Shown: positions 1-9,391, counted from the first letter of the stretch. The stretch: DNA of 28,101 nucleotides from Rhodococcus sp. IITR03 (GCA_001017865.1 LATQ01000269.1:1-28101), one strand, 5' to 3'. The notes: generated by a model from the sequence alone, not told the origin. Program-made: numbers and translations.

Positions 1-125
1 CACGCGGCCTGCGCAACACTCGCCGAACGCGCCGCCGCGGTGGTGGGCACGCCCGCTCGGGTCGCGACGGGAACGAATGGAGGACATACGTGCAACTGCC
101 GCTCGCGAACAGGAGGACGACGTGA
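1..125 (+). CDS. Sensor histidine kinase, C-terminal end (partial, frameshifted)
   Basis: Only the last 40 or so residues are in the window. Near the left edge one frame reads RGLRN, a second reads LAERAAAV and then VATGTNGG, and the first resumes as TYVQLPLANRRTT before a TGA at 123-125. This is the usual end of a NarL-partner (HisKA_3/HATPase) kinase: the G2-box GLRN-AER segment followed by the final beta strand of the ATP-binding fold. The two frame changes in about 100 bases look like sequencing errors. The stop overlaps the GTG start of the response regulator (GTGA at 122-125), the arrangement expected for a co-translated two-component pair. The assignment rests on this short C-terminal pattern and on the neighbour. 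Confidence 0.5.
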   Translation, partial: RGLRNTRRTRRRGGGHARSGRDGNEWRTYVQLPLANRRTT

Positions 126-778
126 CGATCAGAGTGTTGCTCGCCGACGACCACAGCGCCATCCGCGCGGGTCTGCGGCTCCTGCTCGACACGAGCGAGG
201 ACATCGAGGTGGTGGGCGAGGCCGCCGACGGCGCCGTCGCGGTGTCGCAGGTCCGCGCGCTCGCCCCGGATGTCGTTCTCATGGACATCCGCATGCCGCA
301 TGTCGACGGGATCGCCGCGACCCGCACCATCACCGAGGAGACGAGTGCCCGGGTGCTGGTGCTGACGAGTTTCGAGATCGACGAATACGTCTTCGAGAGC
401 CTTCGTGCCGGGGCGGCCGGATATCTCCTCAAGACCGCCTCGGCGGATGCCATGCTCGACGCGATCCGGGCGGTGCACTCCGGGGAGTCCGTGCTCTCAC
501 CGCAGGTCACACGAACCGTCATCGACGCATTCGTCTCGAAATCCGCTCGGCGGGAAGGTGTTACGAACGGGCCGGATTTCGATGCTCTCACCGCGCGCGA
601 ACAGGAGGTCTTCGCGTGTCTGGGCGAGGGATTGTCCAACCGCCAGATCGCCACCCGTCTCGGGATCGGTGAGAACACGGCGAAGACGCACGTCGCCCGG
701 GTGCTCCACAAACTCGGGCTGCAATCGCGGATCCAGGCGGCCATCCTCGCCCGGGACATGCCCGATCATCAGCTCTAG
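122..778 (+). CDS. NarL/FixJ-family (LuxR-type HTH) response regulator
   Basis: This is a DNA-binding response regulator of 218 residues. The receiver domain (about 1-118) has the acidic pair D9/D10, the phospho-acceptor D55 in the LMDIRMP motif, T82 and K104. The C-terminal LuxR-type helix-turn-helix (about 150-212) contains LTAREQEV, GLSNRQIA and NTAKTHVARVLHKLG. I chose the GTG at 122 because a perfect AGGAGG lies at 111-116 with 5-base spacing, the protein then begins directly with the receiver strand, and the start overlaps the kinase stop. An upstream ATG at 77 in the same frame would add 15 residues not typical of the family. Its targets are unknown; the DUF1707 gene 8 bases downstream is probably co-transcribed. 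Confidence 0.93.
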   Translation: MTIRVLLADDHSAIRAGLRLLLDTSEDIEVVGEAADGAVAVSQVRALAPDVVLMDIRMPHVDGIAATRTITEETSARVLVLTSFEIDEYVFESLRAGAAGYLLKTASADAMLDAIRAVHSGESVLSPQVTRTVIDAFVSKSARREGVTNGPDFDALTAREQEVFACLGEGLSNRQIATRLGIGENTAKTHVARVLHKLGLQSRIQAAILARDMPDHQL

Positions 779-786
779 GATCGGGG

Positions 787-1443
787 ATGCACCAGGATTC
801 GACAACCGACTCCGAAAGCGCGGGAAAAAAAATGACCGGCACTTCCGATCACGACGACCTGCTGCTCAGCGACGCCGAACGCATGCACGCGTTGAACGCA
901 CTCGGCGAACACTACGCCGCGGGCCGGCTCGACAGCGTCGAGTTCTACGAACGATCCGGGGAGATATCTTCGGCGCGAACGTTTTCGGCGTTGCTCCCGT
1001 CGTTCCGGGGACTGCCCGGCGGTGTTCCTCTCGAACAGGTCGACGGTCACATCCGGATGATCCACGACTCCTCCGCGCCGGCGGTCCGCCACGACAGCTC
1101 CCCTGCGGCGGCATCCCAGTCCCCGGAGGACGAACTGGCCTCGCTCCGCGAACGCGGCAGCATGGTCGAGACGCTGGACTGGATCATCATCGGCGTCACG
1201 CTCGTGACCTTCCTCGTCCTGCAGATCGCTCTCGACTGGAGCTACGCGTGGATCGTGTGGCCGTCGCTGATCGTCACGCTCAGCGTTCCGCGGTTGATCC
1301 TGAAGTACAGCGACGACGACGAGAAGGTCTACGAGGAGCTCAAGAAGTCGGAGGCCGCCGAACGGAAGAAGCGGCTCGAGGAGGCGTCGAAGAGGATCCG
1401 GGAACTCGAGGGTCGTCGCGGTCCGGAGACGCCACGGAGTTGA
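787..1443 (+). CDS. DUF1707 (SHOCT-like) and 2TM domain membrane protein
   Basis: The 218-residue protein has a DUF1707 segment at about residues 27-75 (LSDAERMHALNALGEHYAAG, then RLDSVEFYERS), a polar linker, two hydrophobic stretches at about 134-151 and 155-173 forming a membrane hairpin, and a highly charged Lys/Glu/Arg-rich C-terminal helix, probably a cytoplasmic coiled coil. DUF1707 proteins are common in actinobacteria and have no firm biochemical role; some are linked to cell-envelope homeostasis. The start at 787 follows the response-regulator stop by 8 bases. A second in-frame ATG at 832 sits after an 8-A run and also leaves DUF1707 intact, so the true start is uncertain. Position suggests the same transcript as the two-component system. 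Confidence 0.8.
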   Translation: MHQDSTTDSESAGKKMTGTSDHDDLLLSDAERMHALNALGEHYAAGRLDSVEFYERSGEISSARTFSALLPSFRGLPGGVPLEQVDGHIRMIHDSSAPAVRHDSSPAAASQSPEDELASLRERGSMVETLDWIIIGVTLVTFLVLQIALDWSYAWIVWPSLIVTLSVPRLILKYSDDDEKVYEELKKSEAAERKKRLEEASKRIRELEGRRGPETPRS

Positions 1444-1521
1444 AGCGACGGGCGACCGCGAACCGCGGGTGAACCACTCCCCGGCTGCTCCCCACTGCGC
1501 TGTTCCTGGTAGAAGCAAGGA

Positions 1522-2444
1522 ATGGCAATCGAGACCGCACAGTTCACCGTCGACCGTCCGGGTCGTTTCATGGGTGTCGGCATCGAGGTCGCCGACGACG
1601 CGTCGGTCTCGGTCACCCAGTCCGTCGGATCGCACCTGTTCGACCACCGCGGGCAGACCACGCTCGCTTCCATCGGCGTCTTCACCGACGTCGCCGCGGG
1701 CGCACCCGCCGGCATCGCGCGGTTCGCGGAGACCGGTGAGCGACCGCAGGGCGTGCTGTCGCACGTGACGGCGACGCTCGCCCACCCCTTCCCCGTCTCG
1801 GGGACCTCGTCGGTCACGGGCAGCAGCCTGTTCTTCGACGAGTCCACCGCCGTGTCGGGCACCGACGTGCGCGACGAGGAGGGTGTTCTCGTCGCGCACC
1901 TGGTCGGCCGCTCGATCGTTGTCGGGCGCGCCCGATGGACCACGGCGCCGAGACGTCGGAGGCCGTGCCGGAGCGGGGCGAGCCGGAACTGTGGTCGGAT
2001 GCCGCGATCCTGGCCGAACTGCCCGGCCTCGACATCGTCACGGGCATCTCCACCGGGACACTTCCGCGGGGCCCGCTCGCCGGTCTGCTCGGACTCGAGG
2101 TGACGGCTGCCGAGCGCGGTGCCGTGCAGGCCCGCGTGTCGCCGTGCGAGTGGATGGCCAACGTGATCGGTTCGGTGCAGGGCGGTGTGCTCGTGTCGAT
2201 GGCGGAGGCAGTCACCGGCCTGGCCGCGCAGACGCTGACCGGCATCGATCAGGACTATCGCGTGCTGGAGATCGGCCTCGACTATCTCCGCTCGCCTGCC
2301 GTCCCCGGGCCGGTCATCGAACTGCGGTCCGAAGCGGTGCGGGCCGGACGGCGACTCGCGTCCTTCGAGACGACGCTGTGCGCCGCCGATGGCACCGTCT
2401 ACGTGCGCGCGCACGCCAACGTCCAGCTGTTCCCCCGCGCGTAA
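1522..2444 (+). CDS. PaaI-family double-hotdog thioesterase-like protein (frameshifted)
   Basis: The reading frame from the ATG at 1522 encodes a first hotdog-like domain (FMGVGIEV near the start, DHRGQTTLASIGVFTDVAAG, then SHVTATLAHPFP). The frame changes by one base near 1921-1936, and the second half encodes a clear PaaI/4HBT-type hotdog domain (LLGLEVTAAERG, WMANVIGSVQGGVLVSMAEAV, then RAGRRLASFETTL and GTVYVRAHA). Restoring one base, probably a C in the run around 1930, gives a single 307-residue protein. Two hotdog domains in one chain are known in actinobacterial acyl-CoA thioesterase-like proteins and would form a pseudo-dimer. The substrate is unknown. The alternative reading is two overlapping genes, but the second domain lacks a good ribosome-binding site. 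Confidence 0.75.
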
Positions 2445-2535
2445 CGGGTTCGCAGGAATCTCCCAGCCTTCTCGCACCGTGCCTCGAGCGTCCGGACGCA
2501 CGATGGTCGGAACAAGAACGCACGGAGGAGAGATC

Positions 2536-3488
2536 ATGAACGAGGACGTCGAGGCGAGCCGCAGACGTGTCAGCCGCCGACGGGCGTTGGCGCTCGGCGG
2601 AACGATCGGCTGGGTGGCTGATTGCGGCGGCGTGCGGCACGAACGAATCGACCACCGCGACGACCGGCACCGCATCGGCGGCGACCACCACGACATCCAC
2701 CGCGACCGGCATCGACGCGCAGCTCGTCGCGATGCTGGACGACGCACCGAGCTGCGTGATGAGCGCCGAGGTGACGCAGGGACCGTACTGGTTCGACGTC
2801 GACTCCATCCGCCGCGACATCGTCGAGGACCGGCCTGGCCTTCCCCTCACGCTGGCGGTGCGGGTGCAGGATCTCGCGAACTGCGATCCCGGTGGGTCCT
2901 CGGCTCCGGTCTCGAACGCGTCGTCGAGATCTGGCACTGCGACGCCGGGGGCGAGTACTCGGGCTTCGAATCGGGCACGGCCTTCCCGGGTGGCCCGGTT
3001 CCGCCGGCGGGTGGGCGTTCACCGGAGGGATGGCACCCCCGGAAGGCATGCAGCCGCCCGCCGGGATGGGCCCACCGCCCGGGATGCCCGGAGCACCGGG
3101 TTCCGGCGAGACGTCCGACGGCTCGTACAGCTCGGGGGACGTGGAGGCCACGACCACCGACGACGGCACATACCTGCGCGGCGCGCAGGTGACGAATGCC
3201 GACGGCATCGTCTTCTTCGACACGATCTATCCCGGTTGGTACCGCGGCCGCACCGTGCACATCCATCTGAAGGTGCACATCGATCGGTCGACGGTGCTCA
3301 CCACGCAGCTGTACTTCGACGACGCGCTCACCGACGAGATCTTCTCGACGGTCGAGCCGTACACCGAGCACAGCGGCCGCGACACCCGCAACGACACCGA
3401 CTCGATCCACGACCCGACGGGGACGACGGTCACCGCACGTCAGGGCGACCGGGTCCTCGCCGCGGTCAACGTGGGTGTCGACGTCTGA
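2536..3488 (+). CDS. Exported intradiol ring-cleavage dioxygenase-like lipoprotein (frameshifted)
   Basis: The start ATG follows GGAGGAG at 2524-2530. The N-terminus has a twin-arginine pattern (VSRRRALALGG) and then, after restoring two Cs near 2607-2616, a hydrophobic stretch ending AAACG, a plausible lipidation Cys, followed by a Thr/Ala-rich linker. The body matches the intradiol dioxygenase family: TQGPYWFD, VVEIWHCDA with GEYSGF, and YPGWYRGRTVHIHLKV, supplying the Tyr/His non-haem iron ligands. A Gly/Pro/Met-rich insert (around 2985-3110) lies between core strands. Further frame breaks occur at about 2920 and 3010; with four bases restored the protein is 318 residues. Known cytoplasmic relatives cleave catechols or protocatechuate; the substrate of this exported type is not established. 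It converges on the next gene with no gap. Confidence 0.82.
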
Positions 3489-4690
3489 TCACCCTGCCCG
3501 CCGCGCGGCCGTCACCGCCGCCGCGCCGAGTCTCGGGAACCGGCCGTCGGAGATCGTGGTGAAGGTGTTGCCCATGCGGTTGGTGACGAACGCGACCGAC
3601 AATCCGGTCTCCGGGTCGGCGAACGCTCCCGAACCGCCGAAGCCGTAGTGGCCGACCGACCGCAGCGGCTGCTGCCTCAGGGCGACCCACCCGGGGTGAT
3701 AACCCAGCCGCCAGTTGGGCCGGATGCCGAGGACGTAGTCGCGTCGCCGGGTCTGCACTTCGAGCAGCTGGTCGACGGTGTCCTCCTTCAGCAGGCGGGC
3801 ACCGTCGATCGCTCCACCGTTCGCGATCGCCGCATACATGCGGGCCAGGGCCCGAGCGGTGAACACACCGTTCCATCCCGCATGACGCGTCGTGCGCGGA
3901 CGGACTGCGCATCAGCTCGTCGAAGCCCCGCCATGCCTGCCTCGGCGAGACCCCGCACGCCCGGCGCGCGCGACAGCACCGCCGACGCCGTCGTCCACGG
4001 TGCCGGCAGGAAGTTGACCTTGGGGAACACCCGGGCGATGCGGTGCCGCTGGTCCTCGGGCACGTGATACCAGAACTCGTCCGTGCCGAGCGGCTCGGCG
4101 ATCTCGGTGCGCACGAGTTCCTGGAAGGGCGCCCCGGTCACGCGTGACGCGACCTCGGCGACCAGGTTGCCGTAGGTGACGGCGTGATAACCCGGCCCGT
4201 GGAAGCGTCGTGGATCGGGCGGGGAGGCGGCGAGCGCGGCGGCCACCGCCTCGGAGTCGAGCAGTCCCTCCCGACCCGGCACGAGACCGCGCGACCTGTG
4301 CAGTCCGGCGCGGTGCGACATGAGCTGTCGCAGCGTGATGGTCTCCTTGCCGGCCGCGGCGAACTCCGGCCAGTACTCGGCCACGGCCGCGTCGTAGTCG
4401 AGCAGGCCACGCTCGGCGAGGCGGTGCACCACCGTGCTGGCCACTCCCTTGCCGGTGGAGAACGACAGCACGACGGTGTCGCGGGTCCACCGCTTGTCGC
4501 GCGCGGCCCAGCCCGCCCAGATGTCGAGGACGGGTTCGCCGTGCAGGTAGCAGGCGAGAGCACCGCCGCCCTGGCCCGGCTTGTAGAACATCCGGAAGAA
4601 CAGATCCGCGACAGGCATGAAGCGGGGATCGACCAGCATCTGTGTCGACGGGGTCGCCGCGGGCGGCTCCGCCGTGGAACCTTGGGTCAT
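3489..4690 (-). CDS. Serine beta-lactamase/esterase family hydrolase (frameshifted)
   Basis: This is a penicillin-binding-protein-like serine hydrolase (beta-lactamase class C/EstB fold). Visible motifs are S78-T-G-K81 (SxxK nucleophile), Y173-G-N175 (YxN), and HYGFGGSGAF near the C-terminus, in the position of the KTG box as in EstB-type esterases. The ATG at 4690 begins MTQGSTAEPP; upstream in-frame sequence would run into the divergent gene's promoter. Two frame breaks lie at about 3930 (after AGMAG, before FDELMRSP) and 3880 (before WNGVFTARALARMYA), each equivalent to a loss of two bases or a gain of one. There is no obvious signal peptide, so a cytoplasmic esterase is more likely than a secreted beta-lactamase. 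Full length is about 400 residues. Confidence 0.85.
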
Positions 4691-4801
4691 GTGCCCGATG
4701 CTAGGAGCCTGCGCCCGGCCGTGTGCGTGTTCTCCCACTTCCACGGATATCTGCACGTCGGTGTCTGCACGCCGGGCGAATGGGGTGTAAGGATGTGAAG
4801 C
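4691..4801. promoter_or_regulatory. Divergent promoter region, esterase and M13 peptidase
   Basis: The 111 bases between the two divergent start codons must hold both promoters. No convincing -35/-10 pair can be named. An 8-base direct repeat TCTGCACG occurs at 4750-4757 and 4764-4771 (14-base period), which could be a regulator half-site pair, but it is short enough to be chance. Confidence 0.3.
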
Positions 4802-6771
4802 ATGACCCTCGCGCAGAACTCGGAGATCCGCTCCGGAATCGACCTCGCACACGTCGACGAACGGGTCCGCCCCCAGGACGACCTCTTCGAACACGTGAAC
4901 GGCCGATGGCTCGCCGAACACGAGATCCCCGCCGACCGCGCGCTCGACGGAGCCTTCCGCACGCTCGCCGACAAGGCCGAGGTCGACGTGCGGACCATCA
5001 TCGAAGAAGCCGCGGCGTCCGGCGCCGAGCCGGGCACCGACGCCCAGAAGATCGGCGACCTCTACACCTCGTTCATGGACACCGCGACGATCGAGCCGCC
5101 GGTCTCGATCCGATCCGCGAGGAACTCGGGGCGGTCTCGGGAGCTGCCGACCGCGCCGCGCTCGCGGCGGTGCTGGGCCGGTTGCAGCGCGCCGGCGTGA
5201 CGGGCGCGCTCGCGCACTACGTCGACACCGATTCGAAGAACTCCGAGCGGTATCTCGTGCATGTCTCGCAGGGCGGGCTCGGGCTGCCCGACGAGTCGTA
5301 CTACCGCGAGGACCGCTACACCGAGATCCGCGGCCGGTACACCGCCCACATCGGCCGGATGTTCGCCCTCGCCGACCTGCCCTACGACGCGGCGAAGGTG
5401 GTCGCGCTCGAGACGAAGCTGGCCGCCGGGCACTGGGACGTGGTCAAGCGTCGCGATGCCGACCTGAGCTACAACCTGCTCACCCTCGACTCGCTGCTCA
5501 CCGATCTTCCGCAGTTCGATTGGACCGGATGGCTCACCGCGACCGGCGCGACCACCGAACAGTGGGCGGAGATCGTCGTCCGTCAGCCGAGCTTCCTCGA
5601 GACGTTCGCGACGCTGTGGGCCGACGAGGACCTCGACGACTGGAAGGCCTGGGCGGTGTGGCGGGTGCTGCGCGCGCGGGCTCCGTATCTGTCCGAGGCG
5701 TTCGTCGACGAGAACTTCGCCTTCTACGGCCGCACGCTCACCGGTACGCAGGAGATCCGCGACCGCTGGAAGCGCGGCGTGTCGCTCGTGCAGGACCTGC
5801 TCGGCGAGGCCGTCGGCAAGCTCTACGTCGAACGGCACTTCCCCGCCGAGGCGAAGACGCGCATGCAGGTGCTCGTCGACAACCTCACCGAGGCGTACCG
5901 GCAGTCCATCACCGACCTCGAATGGATGAGCCCGGCCACGCGCGAGGCCGCGCTGCGCAAGCTCGAGAAGTTCACGCCCAAGGTCGGCTATCCCGACACC
6001 TGGCGCGACTACTCCGCCGTGACGATCACCGCGGACGACGTGGTGGGCAACTACCGCAGCGGGTACGCCGCGGAGTACGACCGCGATCTCGGCAAGCTCG
6101 GTGGTCCGGTCGATCGCGGCGAGTGGTTCATGACGCCGCAGACGGTCAACGCCTACTACAACCCGGGGATGAACGAGATCGTCTTCCCCGCCGCGATTCT
6201 CCAGCCTCCGTTCTTCGACCTGCATGCCGACGACGCCGCGAACTACGGCGGTATCGGCGCGGTCATCGGGCACGAGATCGGCCACGGTTTCGACGACCAG
6301 GGCGCGAAGTACGACGGCGACGGCAATCTGGAGAACTGGTGGACCGATTCGGACCGCGAGGAATTCGGCAAGCGCACCGCCGCACTCATCGCGCAGTACG
6401 ACGAGTTCGAGCCGAAAGCCCTTCCCGGACAGCGCGTCAACGGCAGCTTCACGATCGGCGAGAACATCGGTGATCTCGGCGGTCTGTCGATCGCGTTGAA
6501 GGCCTACGAGATCGCGCTCGACGGCAAGCCCGCGCCCGTCATCGACGGCCTGACCGGGCTGCAGCGCGTGTTCTTCGGGTGGGCGCAGGTGTGGCGTACG
6601 AAGGTTCGCGACGAAGAGGCGTCACGACGCCTCGCCGTCGACCCGCACTCGCCGCCGGAGTTCCGCTGCAACGGCGTGATCCGCAACATCGACGCGTTCT
6701 ACGACGCGTTCGAGGTCAGCGAGGGCGACGGGCTGTATCTCGAACCTTCGGAGCGCGTGCGCATCTGGTAG
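4802..6771 (+). CDS. M13 family zinc metallopeptidase (neprilysin/PepO/Zmp1 type, frameshifted)
   Basis: The 656-residue protein (one base restored) is a complete M13 endopeptidase. The N-terminal Peptidase_M13_N domain begins with DDLFEHVNGRWLAEHEIPADR. The catalytic part contains VNAYYNPGMNEIVFPA, the zinc motif HEIGH at about residues 491-495, the third-ligand motif GENIGDLGGL, and the family-typical end CNGVIRN through to the terminal VRIW. No signal peptide is visible, as in mycobacterial Zmp1, the best-known relative, which leaves the cell despite lacking a classical signal. The frame changes at about 5090 (between TATIE and GLDPIREELG), best explained by one lost G in a GAGGCC or CCGGCC context. 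It runs divergently from the esterase and ends at the terminator at 6784-6816. Confidence 0.92.
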
Positions 6772-6783
6772 CTCCACGCACGA

Positions 6784-6816
6784 CACTGCCCCGACGCGGA
6801 ATGCGTCGGGGCAGTG
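6784..6816. terminator. Bidirectional stem-loop terminator
   Basis: A perfect 14-bp inverted repeat (6784-6797 and 6803-6816, arm CACTGCCCCGACGC) with a 5-base loop is followed on the + strand by GTCGTTTT. It lies 13 bases after the M13 peptidase stop and just beyond the end of the convergent M23 gene, so it can end transcription from both sides, with the T-run favouring the + strand. Confidence 0.88.
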
Positions 6817-6856
6817 GTCGTTTTCAGGTTTCGTTCCCGGGCTGTCGCCTACCGGA

Positions 6857-7654
6857 TCAGCGAGGTGCGAGCTCGGCACCGGAACGCCGCGCGCGTGGAA
6901 CCACGGGATGGGGTCGACCTTGGCGCCGCCCGGCTGCCACACCTCGTAGTGCAGGTGCGGTCCGGTGGACTGGCCGCGGTTGCCCATCGTGGCGATCTGC
7001 TCGCCGGCGCGGACGTGCTGGCCAACCGAGACGAGGGACTGATCGATGTGGCCGTAGACGCCGGTCGTGCCGTCGTCCTGCGCGATGCGCACCCACAGGC
7101 CGAAGCCCGAGGCCGGACCGGATTCGATCACGACGCCGTCGGTGACGGAGACGATGGGCGTGCCGATCGAGTTCGCGACGTCGATACCGTTGTGGTTGGT
7201 GCCCCAACGCGGGCCGAAGCCGGACGTCAGCGTTCCTGCAGCGGGGAAAGCGAGTGCGGGGCGACGCGCAGCCTCCTCGCGGGCGGCCTGCTCGGCGGCC
7301 TCACGGGCGATCCGCTCGGCCTCTGCACGCTGTGCTGCCTCCTGGGCAGCGATCGCCTCGGCGACACGCTGTGCTTCCCGCTCGGCGGCGCGGTTCAGCT
7401 TCTCGGTGTAGTGCGATGCGTCGACACCGGCGACCTTCAGCACCTGCGGTGCGGTCGAGAGGTTCTCCCCGGCGCCGTCCATGCGGTGGCGGACTCGACG
7501 CGGACCCGGTCGCCTGCGGCGTTCGCGACCGTCGTTCCGCCGACGGTGACGGCGCTCGCGAGGACCGCGACTGCCATCCACCTGCCGGCGCGGGTTGCGC
7601 GCGTCGCAGATCGGTGGCTTCTCGGGTGTGGGTGGATTCAGGATTTCGGATCAC
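6857..7654 (-). CDS. Secreted M23 (LytM-type) peptidoglycan peptidase (frameshifted)
   Basis: The protein has a basic N-terminus, a signal sequence (MAVAVLASAVTVGG, likely cleaved after ANA), a long Ala/Glu/Arg-rich coiled-coil (around 7270-7400), and a C-terminal M23 domain with GFGPRWGTNHNGIDVA (zinc His/Asp) and HLHYEVW (HxH). This is the architecture of cell-wall endopeptidases or their activators that act on septal peptidoglycan. Three single-base losses are inferred, at about 7572 (before the signal sequence), 7477 (between ATAWTAPG and ENLSTAPQ) and 6880. The last is needed because the main frame otherwise reads through the terminator; restoring it gives an end at 6857 (GAELAPR) and 266 residues. 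The GTG at 7654 is the first usable start. The promoter region carries phased repeats. Confidence 0.83.
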
Positions 7655-7681
7655 AGCAGTTTCCTCTGGGACAGGCCCTCG

Positions 7682-7708
7682 GTAACGAAAGGGTCACGAT
7701 TCCATCAC
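7682..7708 (-). promoter_or_regulatory. Three 11-bp-phased GTNAC-type half-sites upstream of the M23 gene
   Basis: Read on the minus strand, GTGAT, GTGAC and GTTAC occur with exactly six bases between them (plus-strand positions 7704-7708, 7693-7697 and 7682-7686), one per DNA turn. They end 27 bases before the GTG start of the M23 peptidase. Direct repeats of GTNAC elements are, from memory, the type of site bound by the actinobacterial response regulator MtrA, which controls cell-wall peptidase genes. The identification is an inference from motif and neighbour. Confidence 0.5.
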
Positions 7709-7866
7709 AGAGTACTTCTACCTTTGACGACCTCAGCGTGTCGCCTTGACTCCAAACCGACCGGTATCGGACAAAAGACGCCCGATTTGCCCTACTCGAT
7801 TCACATCGACACCATCGACCTCACGCGTTGGACGCAAAACCAGGGTAAACAGTGAGTGACGTCACG

Positions 7867-7898
7867 CCATCGGATAACGGGGAACTGCTCTCCGATGG
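7867..7898. repeat. Inverted repeat in the P450-M23 spacer
   Basis: The perfect 8-base arms CCATCGGA (7867-7874) and TCCGATGG (7891-7898) flank a 16-base loop. It lies in the 282-base spacer between the P450 stop and the M23 start. The same spacer holds a GTGACGTCAC palindrome at 7856-7865. No coding sequence is seen there. The role is unknown; an operator or weak RNA hairpin is possible. Confidence 0.35.
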
Positions 7899-7917
7899 GG
7901 TAATGAGGCGGTATCGC

Positions 7918-7936
7918 GGCCCCAGCCGAAGGGGCC
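7918..7936 (-). terminator. Short GC hairpin at the P450 stop
   Basis: GGCCCC (7918-7923) and GGGGCC (7931-7936) form a 6-bp stem with a 7-base loop directly after the P450 stop codon. There is no T-run, so it is a weak candidate terminator. Confidence 0.4.
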
Positions 7937-9327
7937 CTACCGCACCGCGAAACGCAGACCGAAATTGTCGAACGTCGCGGGCAACGGACGCGCGGATCCG
8001 GCTTCACATCCGACACCACGGTGAACTCGGCGGACCGGAGCAGTGTCGCGAGGAAGGTGCTCGCCGCGAACAGCACGATGCTGCGCCCGGGGCACACCGT
8101 CGGTCCGGCGCTGAACGGCACGAGCGCGGGATAGCGCTCGGCGCGGCCGTCGAGCCAGACCTCGGGTTCGAAGGTGTCGGCGAACGGCAGGTCGTCGGCG
8201 CGGTGGAAGGCCGAGGACAGGATCACGAAGCCCGTACCGGCGGGAATCGTCGAGGCACCACCCGCACCGTCGCTCCACGTGGTCTCCTCCACGGAGTCCC
8301 GGAGGATCACCGGAGTGGTGGGCCACAGCCGGGTCGTGTCCAGCACGCAGGCCCGCAGGTACTCGTAGACCTGCGGTGTCCCGGCCTCGGTCCCCGACAG
8401 TTCCGACTCGACGCGCAGGCGCTGCTCGGAATGGGTCGACAACACCGCCAGGGTTCGGGCGCCGACCATGCCCGCGGCGTCGAACGCGAACAACCAGTGC
8501 GGCATCTGCCCGATCGGGTCGACGGACGCCGGCGCGGCGAGGTCCCGGACCACCCCGGCCAGACTCTCGGACGGAGCCGCCGTGACATGACGGTGCAGGT
8601 TCTGGGTGAAGCGGTCGCGCAGACGGTGCCGGAGCGGATGCGCGAACGACCAGTTCCCGTTCGAGCGCAGTGTCCACAGCTGGTCGGTGATGCTCTCGTC
8701 GTCGCGGGCGGCGTCGCCGAACGCGAGTCGCCGGACGAGCCGCCACCAGGTCTTCACGAAATCGGGAGCGTCGAGTTCACCGCGCGACCTCGCATGCTCG
8801 AGCAGGTCCTGCGCCTCCTGCTCGATCACGGGAACCCATTCGGCCGCGAGACGGTGCAGGGCGTGTTCCGGTTCGAGGACCGACTCGTTGAACGCGCGTC
8901 GCTGGGCGCGAATGTCCCCTCGGGAGATGAGCACACCGTTGGGCTGGAACGGGCTCAGTGCAGCCACCTTCTCCTTGTTGGCCGCAGTGAACGACGCCGT
9001 GTCGGTGCGCAGGATCCGGTCCACATCCTCGGGCGTCAGAACGATCGCGAGGGTGCGGCCGGGGATCGGCACGACCGCCGGCCCGTCACCGTGCCGCTTC
9101 CGTAGATCGGCGACCAGGCGGACCACGCCGGCATCGGACTGGTTCTTCTCGAGCAGCTTCATCGCCCAGCGCCGACGAGCGATCGGTCCCACCGCCACGA
9201 ACGGCACGGCCACCTGTCCGAGGAGTCGAGCGGCGTCGGTGGGCGAAACGGTCGCGGTCGATGCAGGCACAGGTGCTCCCGGCGTCGGAGGGACAGGACC
9301 TATGAAGGCTTCCCGCCGGGCAGGCAT
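7937..9327 (-). CDS. Cytochrome P450 (frameshifted near the C-terminus)
   Basis: This is a haem-thiolate monooxygenase-family protein of about 463 residues. The haem-binding loop FSAGPTVCPGR places the ligand at C412. The K-helix reads LDTTRLWPTTP, so the normally invariant ExxR is D330-x-x-R333. The I-helix segment FDAAGMVGAR (about 282-290) lacks the usual AGxxT threonine. It is soluble, with a Pro/Ala-rich N-terminus. The ATG at 9327 was chosen because earlier in-frame starts overlap the crotonase gene. One base is missing near 7995; the restored frame ends LPATFDNFGLRFAVR. It lies 64 bases downstream of the crotonase gene on the same strand, so a two-gene transcript is likely and the substrate may belong to the same catabolic pathway. 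Redox partners are not in the window. Confidence 0.87.
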
Positions 9328-9391
9328 CCAAACGTCCGGCCGCCGGACACGTGTGGAGATCAGCGCGGCCCTCGGAACGAGCAGGCTTGTC

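Noticed and set aside
1329..2747. Long minus-strand open frame opposite the DUF1707 and thioesterase genes
   Set aside because: High GC creates long antisense frames. The predicted protein is Arg/Ala/Pro-rich with no family motif and no ribosome-binding site, and the plus strand has clear genes.
4750..4771. TCTCGCACG-type direct repeat (TCTGCACG twice) as an operator for the M13 or esterase gene
   Set aside because: Two 8-base copies in a GC-rich spacer can arise by chance, and no promoter elements or second symmetry support it.
7856..7865. GTGACGTCAC palindrome as a Crp/GlxR site
   Set aside because: The half-sites are adjacent, without the 6-base spacer of TGTGA-N6-TCACA, and it lies about 200 bases from the nearest start codon.
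7655..7936. A ydaO-type c-di-AMP riboswitch in the leader of the M23 gene
   Set aside because: Actinobacterial cell-wall hydrolase genes often carry one, but the conserved core blocks (such as GCTAACC) are not visible in the 282-base leader.
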